Assembly: GCF_015477605.1 (NCBI RefSeq)
Contig: NZ_JADLQX010000048.1
Coordinates: 1 to 39,739 of the forward strand
Reading direction: 5' to 3'
Length of the DNA: 39,739 nucleotides
Source: Nocardia amamiensis
GTDB taxonomy: Bacteria > Actinomycetota > Actinomycetes > Mycobacteriales > Mycobacteriaceae
Below the pieces are notes generated by a model. It did no database searches. It worked only from the letters and a program-made list of their open reading frames with translations, and had not been told where the DNA came from. Shown piece by piece: positions 7,903 through 16,829 of this stretch (position 1 is its first letter; every line of letters starts with the position of its first letter). The translations under genes were made by a program, and so were the position numbers.

Positions 7903-8787
7903 GTGGAGTTCACAACGGATTTCGAGCGTGGTGGGTGGCTGCTGGCGCGCGTCGGCGAACACGGGGTCGGCGGCGTCGCTGGTACCGGCTTCGAGGCTTA
8001 TGCGCGGATCCTGCACCCGGTCGAGGCGACCCGCCGCGACGTCACGGTCACCGACGAGTGGGGCAATCCCGAGATCGTGGAGGAGGCGATGTGGCCGTGG
8101 GCCGAGGTCGCCGTGCGCAACGGCAGAGTGATGCATCCGCTGGTGCAGTGGCGCAACCTCACCGACGGTGAGGACGAAGCGGCTATGTCGTTCGACGACG
8201 GCTGGCAAGTCGGCCAGACCGTCGAGGGGTGGTTCGACCCATGCCTGCTGGCCGCGCTCACTGTCCACCTCCGTGCAGCCACCGAGGCACCGGAAGAGGT
8301 GACGGCTGGAGTTTGGAATGGATTCGGCGAGCTGAACACATCCTCGGGTGCGGTGTTCGTCGCGTCCACCGACGGCGATCCGCAGAACCTTGAGCGCGAG
8401 CGAGCTCGAATCGACGCCGAGCTGGCTGCCTCTGTCGCGCCGCAGGTCAGACGGGCGGTCGAGGCAGGGCCTTTCCTGCGGTGGCCGGGACGCGATTTCA
8501 TGCTGTTCGACACCAGTCTCTCCGAACTCGCCGACCCCAGCTGGGTGCATGCGGCGGGCCTGGGCTGGACGACCGACTTCCCCGGAGTGATGCCCCAGCT
8601 GCTCTGGCCCGCCGACCACGCATGGGTTGTGGCCAGCGAGATCGACTTCGACTCCACGATCGTCGCCGGCTCACGGGCTCTGATCGACGCGGTTGTGGCC
8701 GACGATCGTTTCGAGGCCTTCGAGATCACCGAGGAATCGGATCTGAGCTGGGACGGCGACACAATCAACCCCGCGCCGCAGGACTGA
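7903..8787 (+). CDS. Conserved hypothetical protein, 294 aa
   Basis: I do not recognise a named family. The GTG start at 7903 gives a soluble, acidic, Trp-rich protein (motifs such as EEAMWPWAEV, DDGWQVGQTVEGWFDP, GWTTDFPGVMPQLLWP) with no signal peptide or membrane segment. Codon use and composition are typical of a real actinobacterial gene and the opposite-strand frames are shadows. It may be made of two related halves, since W-rich segments recur. It stands alone, about 250 bases after the hairpin element. Alternative starts cannot be excluded, but the region before 7903 is out of frame with similar composition. Confidence 0.75.
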   Translation: MEFTTDFERGGWLLARVGEHGVGGVAGTGFEAYARILHPVEATRRDVTVTDEWGNPEIVEEAMWPWAEVAVRNGRVMHPLVQWRNLTDGEDEAAMSFDDGWQVGQTVEGWFDPCLLAALTVHLRAATEAPEEVTAGVWNGFGELNTSSGAVFVASTDGDPQNLERERARIDAELAASVAPQVRRAVEAGPFLRWPGRDFMLFDTSLSELADPSWVHAAGLGWTTDFPGVMPQLLWPADHAWVVASEIDFDSTIVAGSRALIDAVVADDRFEAFEITEESDLSWDGDTINPAPQD

Positions 8788-9311
8788 GATGCCGGCGCGA
8801 GCTCGACCAGGGCGTGCAACCGAGGTCCACGACGATCTCACGAACAGGGCGGCAGTACTCATGGAGTCGGCGGCCGCACGCCCCGAGACGGCTCAGTAAT
8901 CCGCGCGAGGAGCAGTGGTCGGACGGCGACCGATGATTGCACCCACGCCGACACCCGCGGTCCGGCCTTGGTCACGTCGAAAACCCCGGCGTACACACTG
9001 TGCCGCCATATCCTATTTTTCCGAGCCGGAGCCAATTCCCCATGCTCCCAGGGCAACGGGCGTCCGTGGTAGATCGCACGAATCCCCTTCTTGGGATCGA
9101 CCGGATCAACCTTCGGCGGGCTGAAGTACTCTACTGCCCGCCAGTACCGCACGATTCGCGCCTGCCGCTCGCACTCTTCGCTTCTGCGCTCCATCAAGCC
9201 CCGCCAGATTAAATCGGCTGTCGCACTTGATAGAAAGGATTCGCCGGCGATGCTCAGCGCCTCGGAGATCTCGGCACAGGCTGGTCTGGGTGAGCGACCG
9301 AAAAACGGGAC
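8788..9311. other. Gene-poor region between hypothetical gene and helicase
   Basis: It contains the minus-strand gene fragment listed next (about 8970-9197). The rest shows no supported gene. It lies between the 3' end of the 7903 gene and the 3' end of the DEAD-box helicase (converging), and I see no clear U-tailed terminator. Confidence 0.4.
8970..9197 (-). pseudogene. N-terminal fragment of a larger protein, possibly a helicase/AAA-type ATPase
   Basis: The frame starting at 9197 begins with convincing coding sequence: RIVRYWRAVEYFSPP, then KVDPVDPKKGIRAIYHG and LPWEHGELAPARKNRIWRHS. After VFDVTKA (near 8980) the composition changes and the frame ends at 8859. From memory the opening resembles the N terminus of large actinobacterial ATPase/helicase-like proteins that begin with an RYWRAVE-FSP segment, but no ATPase motif is present here. 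I read it as the 5' stub of a truncated gene; function is not claimed. Confidence 0.35.
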
Positions 9312-10712
9312 CTATGCGGCCGTTCCGCGCGCGGAGTGAGCGCGCGGCTTGGCGCGCGACTGCCCTTGCGCCGCACTGCCGTTGCGACGGCCGCTGCCTT
9401 GGCGCGGTCCGCCACTGCCCCTGCGCGGGCGGCCATTGCCTTGGCGCAGTCCGCCACTGCTGCGGTACGGTCCGCCGCTGCTGCGGCGGTCGTCTTCACG
9501 TGCCGCCCGCTCGCTGTAGGAGGGCGCGACGAATGGGGCAGTCGTGCCGACGAGCTCGGCCACCACGGGCGAATCGGCGGTGACCCGTTGCGGGGTCACG
9601 GTGATCTTGGCCTTGCGCATGAGGTCGGCCAGGCCGCGTCGTTCGCCGGGCAGCACCAGGGTGATCACTTCACCGGAGTTGCCGGCCCGCGCGGTACGGC
9701 CTGAACGGTGCAGGTAGGCCTTGTGTTCGGCGGGCGGGTCCACGTGCACGACCAGCTCGACATCGTCGACGTGCACGCCGCGCGCGGCCACATCGGTGGC
9801 CACCAGCACCAGGGCATCACCGGCGGCGAAGACCGCGAGGTTGCGGTCGCGGGCACCCTGCGAGAGGTTGCCGTGCAGATCGACGGCCGGGATTCCGGCG
9901 AGGGTCAGCTGCCTGGCCAGTTTGCGAGCCTGATGTTTGGTGCGCATGAACAGGATTCGCCGACCCGAGCCCGAAGCGAGCCGGTGTACGACCTCGCGCT
10001 TGGCTTCGACGCTCGCGGTTTCGAAAACGTGATGGGTCATGGCGGCGACCGGGGAGTTCGCCTCATCGACCGAATGCAGCTCGGCATCCGGCAGGAAGCG
10101 GCTGACCAGCTTGTTGACGCCGTTATCCAGGGTGGCCGAGAACAGCAGGCGCTGACCGTCATTCGGGGTGGCCGCGAGAATGCGGGTCACGCCTGGCAGG
10201 AACCCGAGGTCGGCCATGTGGTCGGCCTCGTCGATAACTGTGACCTCGACGGCATCCAGGGAGATCAGACGTTGGTTCATCAGATCCTCGAGCCGGCCGG
10301 GGCAGGCGACGACAATGTCGACACCGGCGCGCAGCGCCCGGACCTGCCGGTTCTGCGGGACCCCACCGAAAATCGTGGTGACGGTCATGCGATAGGCCGC
10401 GGCGAGGGGTTCCAGCGCCGCCGTGATCTGGGTGGCCAACTCCCGAGTCGGCGCCAGCACCAGGCCGGTCGGGCGGCTCGGTGCGCGCCTACCGGCGAGA
10501 CCGCCGCCGAGACGGTTGACCATAGGAATGGCGAAGGCCAGCGTCTTGCCGCTGCCGGTCCGGCCACGGCCCAGCACGTCGCGTCCGGCCAGCGAATCGG
10601 GCAGGGTGTCGGTCTGGATCGGAAAAGGCTCGGTGATCCCGGCGCGAGTCAACGCCTTCACCAGCGGTGCGCTCACGCCGAGCGCGGCAAAAGAGATGTC
10701 AGCAGAACTCAT
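9312..10712 (-). CDS. DEAD-box ATP-dependent RNA helicase (RhlE-like)
   Basis: A 466-aa helicase with all core motifs in order: Q motif with PIQTDTLP (Gln33), Walker A RTGSGKT (51-57), PTREL (89-92), DEAD box (161-164), SAT (192-194), then in RecA domain 2 VATDVAARGVHV and HRSGRTARAG. The last 60 or so residues are a low-complexity Gly/Arg/Ser tail of repeated SGGxR and QGSGR units, typical RNA-binding extensions. Such proteins unwind short RNA duplexes in ribosome assembly, mRNA turnover or cold adaptation; the precise role here is unknown. Start ATG 10712 gives the usual N terminus directly before the Q motif. Monocistronic. Confidence 0.93.
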   Translation of the reverse strand: MSSADISFAALGVSAPLVKALTRAGITEPFPIQTDTLPDSLAGRDVLGRGRTGSGKTLAFAIPMVNRLGGGLAGRRAPSRPTGLVLAPTRELATQITAALEPLAAAYRMTVTTIFGGVPQNRQVRALRAGVDIVVACPGRLEDLMNQRLISLDAVEVTVIDEADHMADLGFLPGVTRILAATPNDGQRLLFSATLDNGVNKLVSRFLPDAELHSVDEANSPVAAMTHHVFETASVEAKREVVHRLASGSGRRILFMRTKHQARKLARQLTLAGIPAVDLHGNLSQGARDRNLAVFAAGDALVLVATDVAARGVHVDDVELVVHVDPPAEHKAYLHRSGRTARAGNSGEVITLVLPGERRGLADLMRKAKITVTPQRVTADSPVVAELVGTTAPFVAPSYSERAAREDDRRSSGGPYRSSGGLRQGNGRPRRGSGGPRQGSGRRNGSAAQGQSRAKPRAHSARGTAA

Positions 10713-11742
10713 AGGTGTTGCGGTGCCTTTCAGGCATCAGGTGGTGCCCGAGCCGTCTACGGACCTTCCGGGTCCGCGCCGGGGGCACGAAATGGCGAGA
10801 TTGCCGATGGGCAAAATCGATCGCCGTAAGAAGAGCGGATGCGGCAAGCGCTGGTTGCGAAGCGAATGCGATCTACGACGCTTGGCGTGACATGTCACGC
10901 ACTCGATCCACACTAGCCTGTGATGGGCGGTTCGTACTCATCGGGTGATGTTTCTCGCTTCTGGCCAGGGCTGGGCCGCCAGGCTCGCGTTCGCCCGCCC
11001 TGTGACAGCGGATCCTCGGACACGCCGTCGCCCTGGCAGCCGAAGCTCGACCCATCGCACTCACTCCGGCGGCCGGAACCCAGCCAGTTGTCGCCAGCGG
11101 GGGCTCGCCCAGCGTCGCGCCGAACAGCAAGCCCTCGCCCGGCTGCTGGAAGCCTCGCCGGCCGACTCCGGCCGCGCCGTTCAGTGCGGCGGCTCCGCGA
11201 CAACGCATCGGGTCCCGTCTCGCTCACCCTCGGCCCCGCCCCAGGAAGGACACGACCGTGACCAGCCAGATACAGCCATCCTTCCCAGGTGCGGACGTAG
11301 GTGATGTCACCGGCGAGTGTGCGTGAACGCCAGGCATTGCTGCCGGGTCTGCGCACTCTGGAACGTTTTGGTCACCGATGGGCGGCAGGCCGCTGATCGG
11401 CGGTTGTGGGGTCAGCTGACCGATCAGCTGAGCGCCGGTTCAGCGTCGGCGCTGCTGGCGTTGCTGGTCAAGCACCAGATTTGAGGCGCGATCGCGCGAG
11501 TCGATAACGTTCGCAGAACCTCCCTGGAGATGTCGGCAATGACAACGCGGTCCCGCGCGAATCCGGAACGTGGGCAGCCGAATAGGTCGATCGACCGATG
11601 CCGGTGTGCCGTTGTGGGATCAGCATGGGAAGCGACTGATACTGGCCCGATCCGTAAGGGGTGCGATGATTCCCGCCGCCGAGCGGCCCGCCGGATGGCT
11701 CGCGCTCGACCAGCACCCGGGGGAACCGTCTTGAGCAGGCGA
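10713..11742. other. Decayed intergenic region left of the biosynthetic cluster
   Basis: About 1 kb without an intact gene. It contains an IS3 transposase scrap (11261-11329). A plus-strand 35-codon tail at 11364-11481 (VTDGRQAADRRLWGQLTDQL, then a stop) may be the end of another lost gene. The DEAD-box helicase promoter should lie at the left edge, but no confident -35/-10 pair was picked. The mixture of fragments suggests repeated insertion and decay at this boundary. Confidence 0.45.
11261..11329 (-). pseudogene. IS3-family transposase OrfB remnant (integrase core)
   Basis: The minus-strand reading RSRTLAGDITYVRTWEGWLY matches the start of the rve integrase core of IS3-family OrfB, where xGDITYxxTWEGxLYLA is highly characteristic and the Asp of GDITY is the first catalytic acid of the DDE triad. 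Only about 23 codons survive; the sequence loses similarity on both sides. No terminal repeats or target duplications were recognised. A second IS3 scrap lies at 25102-25290, on the other side of the biosynthetic cluster. Confidence 0.7.
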
Positions 11743-12192
11743 ATGAGCGATTTGACGCCGCATGTCTCCGCACGGCACAGGTTCGGTGCCGAGGTGCGCC
11801 GACAACGCATCCAGCATGGATTGTCGCAGGCCGAGCTGGGCCGGAGGATCTTGCACAGTGCCTCGACGGTCGCCAAAGTCGAGACCGCCCAGCGCTGGCC
11901 GAGCCAGGACTTCGCCGAGCACAGCGATTCGGTTCTCGAGACCGGCGGGGAACTCCTGCAGCTATGGCACGAGGCGCAACTCGAACGCACCGACCAGCAG
12001 GTCGCCCCGCCGAGGTCGGTCGTGGAGCAGCATCTTGTGGAAAACCACCCGGAAATAGAACCGTTCACCGAGTTGCTGTCCAGGCTGGTCATAATCTGGA
12101 TGGACCTGCGCGGCACCGAAACCTGGCCGAGGGTCCGGACTCTGATAATCGCCCGGCTCGATGCCGCCCTGTGCCTCGAAGCGGAATGTTAA
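11743..12192 (+). CDS. XRE-family helix-turn-helix regulator, cluster-associated
   Basis: A 149-aa protein starting at ATG 11743. Residues about 8-65 form an XRE-type HTH: FGAEVRRQRIQHGLSQAELG followed by SASTVAKVETAQRWPS, the usual two helices and recognition helix. The actinobacterial relatives I know carry a long C-terminal ligand domain; here only about 80 residues follow, rich in charged helices, so it is a short version. It lies 109 bases before the alpha-oxoamine synthase gene on the same strand and is the best candidate for pathway-specific control. A longer in-frame start at 11530 would add an Arg-rich N terminus unlike the family. Repeated GGTCCAA half-sites in the gap are its likely targets (inference). 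Confidence 0.8.
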   Translation: MSDLTPHVSARHRFGAEVRRQRIQHGLSQAELGRRILHSASTVAKVETAQRWPSQDFAEHSDSVLETGGELLQLWHEAQLERTDQQVAPPRSVVEQHLVENHPEIEPFTELLSRLVIIWMDLRGTETWPRVRTLIIARLDAALCLEAEC

Positions 12193-12206
12193 CAGCCATT
12201 CGAAAA

Positions 12207-12255
12207 GGTCCAAATCGTGTACAGCAGCGCATTGTTGGACAGACATCCGGTCCAA
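12207..12255. promoter_or_regulatory. Candidate operator: three GGTCCAA half-sites before the biosynthetic genes
   Basis: GGTCCAA occurs at 12207-12213 and 12249-12255. The reverse half TTGGAC at 12235-12240 forms a perfect inverted repeat TTGGAC-N9-GTCCAA with 12250-12255. TTGGAC could double as a -35 box, with a weak AT-rich -10 (GAATAT, 12260-12265). The site sits in the only gap between the XRE regulator and the nine-gene operon, where pathway control is expected. The link to the regulator is inference. Confidence 0.45.
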
Positions 12256-12301
12256 TTCCGAATATTGCAGCGGGACAGCCGAACCATGTTGAATCGAATA
12301 T

Positions 12302-13597
12302 GTGACATCACCAGAACTCATCCGCGACCGCCAAGATCGAGCAGTGCAACCACCTGGCAGTGCGAAGCTGCGGAACACACCATTTGTCGTCAAGGAAGCG
12401 GCCGCCAACTACGAGCGTGCGATCAAGGCCAACCTGATGCAAGTGACCGTGCAGGGAAGAAACGGAAAACACGTTCTACTCCCCGACAATTCCGACGTCG
12501 TAGAGTTCGTCAACTGCTCGTACCTCGGGCTTGATCTGCACCCCAAGGTGATCGAAGCCTCGAAATCCGTCGACGAGCAGTGGGGAATGAATTTCTGCTG
12601 TGCACGCTCACGGTTTTCCATCGAGCCGCAGCGTCTCCTCGAGGAGGAACTGTCGGAATTGTATCGGGGCCGGGTGATCACCTTTCCGTCGACGACGACC
12701 GCGCATATCTCGCTGATGCCGCTACTGGCAAGCGGTGTGCTTATCGACCAGTACGAACCCCGCAAGACCTGCCTGATCTTCGACCAGTTCGCGCATTCAT
12801 CCATGCAGTACCTGAAGCCGGTGCTGGCCGTCGAGGCGAGGGTTGAGACCATTTCGCATAATTCCCTCGAGGCGCTGCGCGAACAGGTACTGCAGGCGAA
12901 AGCCCGGGATGAGGTGGCGGTCTATATCGCCGATGGCATCTATTCGATGGGTGGCCTCTGCCCGGCCCGCGAACTCCTGGACCTGGCCGAGGAACTCGAC
13001 TTCTTCCTCTACATCGATGACGCGCACGGCATGACGGTTTTCGGTGAGCGCGGCGAAGGCATCTTGCTCAGCGAGATCGCGGGTGATGTCCCGGACCGGG
13101 TGATCCTCACCTTCTCGCTGTCCAAGGGTTTCGGCGCCTACGGCGGCGGGCTGGTGGTCGCCGGTGAATGGCGTGAGCGTCTGATCCGGTCCTACGGGCA
13201 GGTCTACTCCTTCTCCGCGGCGCAGACCTTCCAAGCGGTACATGCCTGCCGGGCCGTCGTCGACCTGCACAAGGACGGCACGATCGCCCGGCTGCAACAG
13301 ACGCTGCGGGAACGCGTCACGCTGTTCGACGAGCTGATGGGCGAGCCACTGCCGTTCAGCCCGATCCGCATGGTGATGATCGGCGACGAGCAGGACGCCA
13401 TTTCGGCCGGCGAAGAGATGCTGCGGCAAGGGTATTACGTCTCCGTTGTCTTCTTCCCAATCGTGCGCAGGCGATCCGCGCAGTTGCGTGTGTGCATTGC
13501 CGCGAACCACACCGAGGCCGATATCCGCGGTCTCGCGGCCGCGCTCAAACACGTTCAGGCGAAATATGCCAAGGCCCCGGCGATTTCGAGGGGCTGA
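12302..13597 (+). CDS. Alpha-oxoamine synthase family PLP enzyme (AONS/KBL/SPT-like)
   Basis: A 431-aa fold-type I PLP enzyme of the alpha-oxoamine synthase family, which joins an acyl-thioester to a small amino acid with loss of CO2 to give an alpha-aminoketone. The internal aldimine lysine is Lys275 in TFSLSKGFGAYGG; the cofactor pair is Asp239 and His242 in YIDDAHG. The nucleotide-loop equivalent is unusual: CCARSRFSIEP replaces the common GSGGSR, and QFAHSSMQ replaces the common HAS motif, so this is a divergent branch and substrates cannot be assumed. The C-terminal domain (from about 325) includes AQLRVCIAANHT, matching the substrate-binding strand. The GTG start at 12302 has no strong ribosome site. 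First gene of the operon; two bases separate it from the FAD oxidoreductase gene. Confidence 0.87.
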   Translation: MTSPELIRDRQDRAVQPPGSAKLRNTPFVVKEAAANYERAIKANLMQVTVQGRNGKHVLLPDNSDVVEFVNCSYLGLDLHPKVIEASKSVDEQWGMNFCCARSRFSIEPQRLLEEELSELYRGRVITFPSTTTAHISLMPLLASGVLIDQYEPRKTCLIFDQFAHSSMQYLKPVLAVEARVETISHNSLEALREQVLQAKARDEVAVYIADGIYSMGGLCPARELLDLAEELDFFLYIDDAHGMTVFGERGEGILLSEIAGDVPDRVILTFSLSKGFGAYGGGLVVAGEWRERLIRSYGQVYSFSAAQTFQAVHACRAVVDLHKDGTIARLQQTLRERVTLFDELMGEPLPFSPIRMVMIGDEQDAISAGEEMLRQGYYVSVVFFPIVRRRSAQLRVCIAANHTEADIRGLAAALKHVQAKYAKAPAISRG

Positions 13598-13599
13598 CG

Positions 13600-15057
13600 A
13601 TGAAGCGCACGGAGTTGCATGTCGTCGTCGGCGCGGGGGTCGCCGGTTGCCTCGCCGCGATCACGCGCAGCCGCGCGGGCTATGCCGTCGTCGTTCTCGA
13701 GAAGGAACGGGCGCGGTTCGCCGGAACGTACCCGGTGTGCACGCAGACCAGCAATATCGTCAGCGAAAACCACAGTGGCGCAGAGTATCCGTTCGACCCG
13801 CAGAGCGCCAGGGACTGTCTCGACGGCCGGATCGTGAACGATCGGTTCTTCCCCGAACTGATCTACAGCGGCAAGACCTACAGCCGCATCATCGCCTCGC
13901 AGAGCATGATGACCGACGGGCACGACATCGTCGGCCAGTGCCGAGCCAATATGGATGTCATCCGCTCGCATTACGCACAGCGGTGCCAGGAGGACCCGGC
14001 GAACGCGGTGTTCGGCGAGCCGTCCGCTATCTGCCGGGAGATCCCGGACGTCCCCGGCGTTCTGGACGTCGCGGCCGGATTCCTTACGCCGCAACGAGGA
14101 ATGAACCCCGTGCTGGTGTCGACCGTCCTGGACTGGGAACTTCGGGAGTGCGGGGTCGACTTTCGCGAAGGCAGCACCGTCACCACCATCGACCGCCGCG
14201 CTGACGGACGGTACCTCGTCGAATACACCTCGGCGGACGGCTCCGCGGAATCCCTGATCGCCGACCAGGTGAGCCTGTGCGCGGCGACCGCCGCCTTCGG
14301 GATGGCCAGGAAGCTGAACCCGGCACTGAACTTCCCTCGGCTTTTCATGGCGCTGCGGGGAATCCTCTATGTGGATCTGCCCGACGGCACGGACAAGAAC
14401 TTCACCTGCCTGAAGCTCGAGGATTCCTACGGTGGCATGCTCAGCCCGCTCAACGAGCACTGCGCAATGATCTACCATCCGCCTGCCGCGCACATCATGA
14501 ACGTCGTGATGAATCCGGAAACCTGCGAATTCCCGGTCGAATACAGGCAGTATCTCACCGCGGGCCACCCGGAAATGGAGGAGCGAGCCGAGCGGACCCT
14601 GACCAGGCTACGTGACTTCTATCCGGAGCTCGCCCGGTCGGAAATTCTTGGCACCTACCTGAAGGTTGCCATCAATACGGTCTCGGATTCGCGCATACGT
14701 CGCAACATCGGCGTGTTCGGTGTGCAGCCGGGCGCCACGATGACCGTTCTTCCCAAATGGACGATGTGTGTGGTGAATGCCAGGACCGAACTGCGCCTCG
14801 CGCTCGAGCACTCGGTCGTGAACGGAAACATCGAGGCCGGGGAGGTGGCCGAGTTGCTCGCCGCGTCGATCAGGAGCTGCTGGGAAACGAGTCCCGCCTG
14901 GGCGGATTCCGTCGAGGCGTGCACTGATCAGGCGCGGAAGCACGCGATCAATATGCGGGTTCCAGAGGTGCTGGCCCTGCGGTTCGGGAACCGCGCCGAC
15001 TCGATCACCGCCGGGGGTTCCGGCTCGCCGGACGGAAATAGGGATATCAGTGAATAA
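13600..15057 (+). CDS. FAD-dependent oxidoreductase
   Basis: A 485-aa flavoprotein. The N terminus has the Rossmann FAD-binding motif VVGAGVAGCLAA followed by VVVLEKE, typical of the GR/DAAO-type superfamily. The middle (LEDSYGGMLSPLNEH) and the later GVFGVQPGATMTV resemble the substrate and FAD C-terminal segments of amine/amino-acid oxidases and related monooxygenases, but I cannot choose a subfamily; no second NAD(P) motif was seen. Start ATG 13600 follows GAGGGG with good spacing, and the 3' end overlaps the SDR start by eight bases. In this setting it could oxidise the aminoketone or amino-acid precursor (inference). Confidence 0.8.
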   Translation: MKRTELHVVVGAGVAGCLAAITRSRAGYAVVVLEKERARFAGTYPVCTQTSNIVSENHSGAEYPFDPQSARDCLDGRIVNDRFFPELIYSGKTYSRIIASQSMMTDGHDIVGQCRANMDVIRSHYAQRCQEDPANAVFGEPSAICREIPDVPGVLDVAAGFLTPQRGMNPVLVSTVLDWELRECGVDFREGSTVTTIDRRADGRYLVEYTSADGSAESLIADQVSLCAATAAFGMARKLNPALNFPRLFMALRGILYVDLPDGTDKNFTCLKLEDSYGGMLSPLNEHCAMIYHPPAAHIMNVVMNPETCEFPVEYRQYLTAGHPEMEERAERTLTRLRDFYPELARSEILGTYLKVAINTVSDSRIRRNIGVFGVQPGATMTVLPKWTMCVVNARTELRLALEHSVVNGNIEAGEVAELLAASIRSCWETSPAWADSVEACTDQARKHAINMRVPEVLALRFGNRADSITAGGSGSPDGNRDISE

Positions 15058-15781
15058 GACGATTCTGATCACCGGCGCTGGAACAGGCATCGGCGCGGCG
15101 ACCGCGCGCGAGCTGGCACCGGGAAACCGAATGATCTTGCACTACAACACATCCAAGGCCGACGCCGTCGCATTGCGCGAAGAGTTGGCGCCATTGTGCG
15201 AGAGCGTCGATCTTGTCGGCGCCGATCTCACCACCGATATCGGCTGCGAGAACCTTGTCGATGAAATCGCCGGGCTGTTGCCGGCCCTCGACGTCCTGGT
15301 CAACAACGCCGGCGGAATGCTCGAGCGGCAGTCGGTCAAGGACCTTACGTGGTCCCACCTCGCCGACACCTTCGTGCTCAACGCCGTGTCCGCCATGCGG
15401 CTCACCAGCTTGTGCACTGGTTTGCTCGAGCGGGGCACGAATCCGTGCGTGGTGAACGTGACGTCGATCGCGATGCGGCACGGCGCCCCGACCGCGACTG
15501 CGTACGGCGCTTCGAAGGCGGCTGTCGATTCCTTCACCAGGGGCGCCGCGAAGGAGCTGGCACCGAAGATCCGTGTCAACGCCGTCGCTCCCGGAATGAT
15601 CGACACGCGATTCCACGCACGGGTCACGCCGCAGGACATGTTGCGCCAATTCATCGAGAACACGCCACTCGGCCGTATCGGTGACGTCACCGATGTCGCC
15701 CGCACGATCAGATTCCTGGTGGAGAGCGAATTCATCACCGGCGAAACAATCGACTGCAACGGCGGATTCTCGATGCGCTGA
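15050..15781 (+). CDS. Short-chain dehydrogenase/reductase (FabG-like)
   Basis: A 243-aa classical SDR: cofactor motif TGAGTGIG (8-15), NNAG in the beta-4 region, catalytic Ser in VTSIA, Tyr152-x3-Lys156 (YGASK), and the C-terminal GETIDCNGGFSMR typical of FabG-type enzymes. It most likely reduces a keto group with NAD(P)H. Following an alpha-oxoamine synthase, the natural proposal is reduction of the alpha-aminoketone to an amino alcohol, as in sphingoid-base chemistry, but that is inference. GTG 15050 overlaps the preceding gene by eight bases, so translation is coupled. A 55-base gap with GAAAGGG separates it from the next gene. Confidence 0.88.
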   Translation: MNKTILITGAGTGIGAATARELAPGNRMILHYNTSKADAVALREELAPLCESVDLVGADLTTDIGCENLVDEIAGLLPALDVLVNNAGGMLERQSVKDLTWSHLADTFVLNAVSAMRLTSLCTGLLERGTNPCVVNVTSIAMRHGAPTATAYGASKAAVDSFTRGAAKELAPKIRVNAVAPGMIDTRFHARVTPQDMLRQFIENTPLGRIGDVTDVARTIRFLVESEFITGETIDCNGGFSMR

Positions 15782-15836
15782 CGATGGGCCGGTACCACCG
15801 ACTGTGGTCGGGCCGTCATGAAAGGGAACACATTCG

Positions 15837-16829
15837 ATGCATTCGAAACGAATCGTCATCACCGGCGGCGCCGGTTTCATAGGCTCACACCTTTGCGAAC
15901 GACTGCTCGGAGAAGGCCACGCAATCGTGTGCCTCGACAACCTTTACACCGGGTCGCGGCACAATATCGAGCATATGCTCGGCCACCCTCGATTCGAATT
16001 CGTACGGCACGATGTCTGCGAGCCGTTCCATTTCGAGGCGGACCAGATCTTCCATCTGGCTTGCCCGGCTTCTCCAATCCACTACCAGCGCAATCCGGTT
16101 CGGACCATCACGACCTGTGTCGTGGGCACCCTGCATGCGCTCGAGGCGGCGCGGGCGGTTGGGGCACGGTTGTTCGTCGCGTCCACCTCGGAGATATATG
16201 GTGATCCCGCCGTGCACCCGCAGTCGGAGGATTACTGGGGTCAGGTGAACCCGATCGGCATTCGCGCCTGCTACGACGAGGGAAAGCGCTGCGCGGAGGC
16301 GCTCGCGTTCAACTTCTCGCAGCAATACGACGTCCCGATCCGGGTCGCGCGCATTTTCAACACCTACGGACCGCGGATGGACGAGAACGACGGCAGGGTG
16401 ATATCGAATTTCACCGTCCAGGCGCTGCGCGGCGAGCCTATGACAATCTACGGCGACGGCACCCAGACCCGATCGTTCTGCTACGTCGACGACCTCGTCG
16501 AGGGGGCGGTCCGCCTGATGAACGCCGAGCACGTCACGGGCCCGGTGAACCTCGGGAACCCCGTCGAGGTGACCATCGAGCAGATCGCTCGGGCGATTCG
16601 GGATCTTACCGAGTCACGGTCCGAATTCGCTTTCGCGCCCTTGCCACAGGATGATCCGACGCACCGGCGACCCGACGTCGCCAAGGCCCGCGGACTGTTC
16701 GACTGGAACCCCGGCATCGGCCTCGTCGAGGGACTTCGCCGCACCATCGCGGACTTCTCGCGTCGCTTAGGTCTCCCTGACTCGACGAGCGCCGAGGTCC
16801 CTGATGTGCACTGGCAGGTCAGCCGATGA
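15837..16829 (+). CDS. UDP-glucuronate decarboxylase (UDP-xylose synthase)-like
   Basis: A 330-aa extended SDR. Features specific to UDP-glucuronate decarboxylases: GGAGFIGSHL, LACPASPIHYQRNP, STSEIYGDP (Thr/Glu active-site region), Tyr146-x3-Lys150 in ACYDEGKR, and the Arg-containing RSFCYVDDLV. The family oxidises UDP-glucuronate at C4, decarboxylates it and usually reduces it to UDP-xylose; some members release UDP-4-keto-pentose. The co-operonic UDP-glucose dehydrogenase supplies its substrate. Start ATG 15837 is preceded by GAAAGGGAA. The last four bases overlap the aminotransferase start (ATGA, 16826-16829), which makes amination of a 4-keto intermediate worth considering, although that aminotransferase is not of the usual sugar type. 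Confidence 0.88.
   Translation: MHSKRIVITGGAGFIGSHLCERLLGEGHAIVCLDNLYTGSRHNIEHMLGHPRFEFVRHDVCEPFHFEADQIFHLACPASPIHYQRNPVRTITTCVVGTLHALEAARAVGARLFVASTSEIYGDPAVHPQSEDYWGQVNPIGIRACYDEGKRCAEALAFNFSQQYDVPIRVARIFNTYGPRMDENDGRVISNFTVQALRGEPMTIYGDGTQTRSFCYVDDLVEGAVRLMNAEHVTGPVNLGNPVEVTIEQIARAIRDLTESRSEFAFAPLPQDDPTHRRPDVAKARGLFDWNPGIGLVEGLRRTIADFSRRLGLPDSTSAEVPDVHWQVSR

Noticed and set aside
11364..11481. Plus-strand tail VTDGRQAADRRLWGQLTDQL... possibly from a Tn3-type transposase
   Set aside because: Too short and no diagnostic motif; similarity to Tn3 TnpA is only a vague impression.
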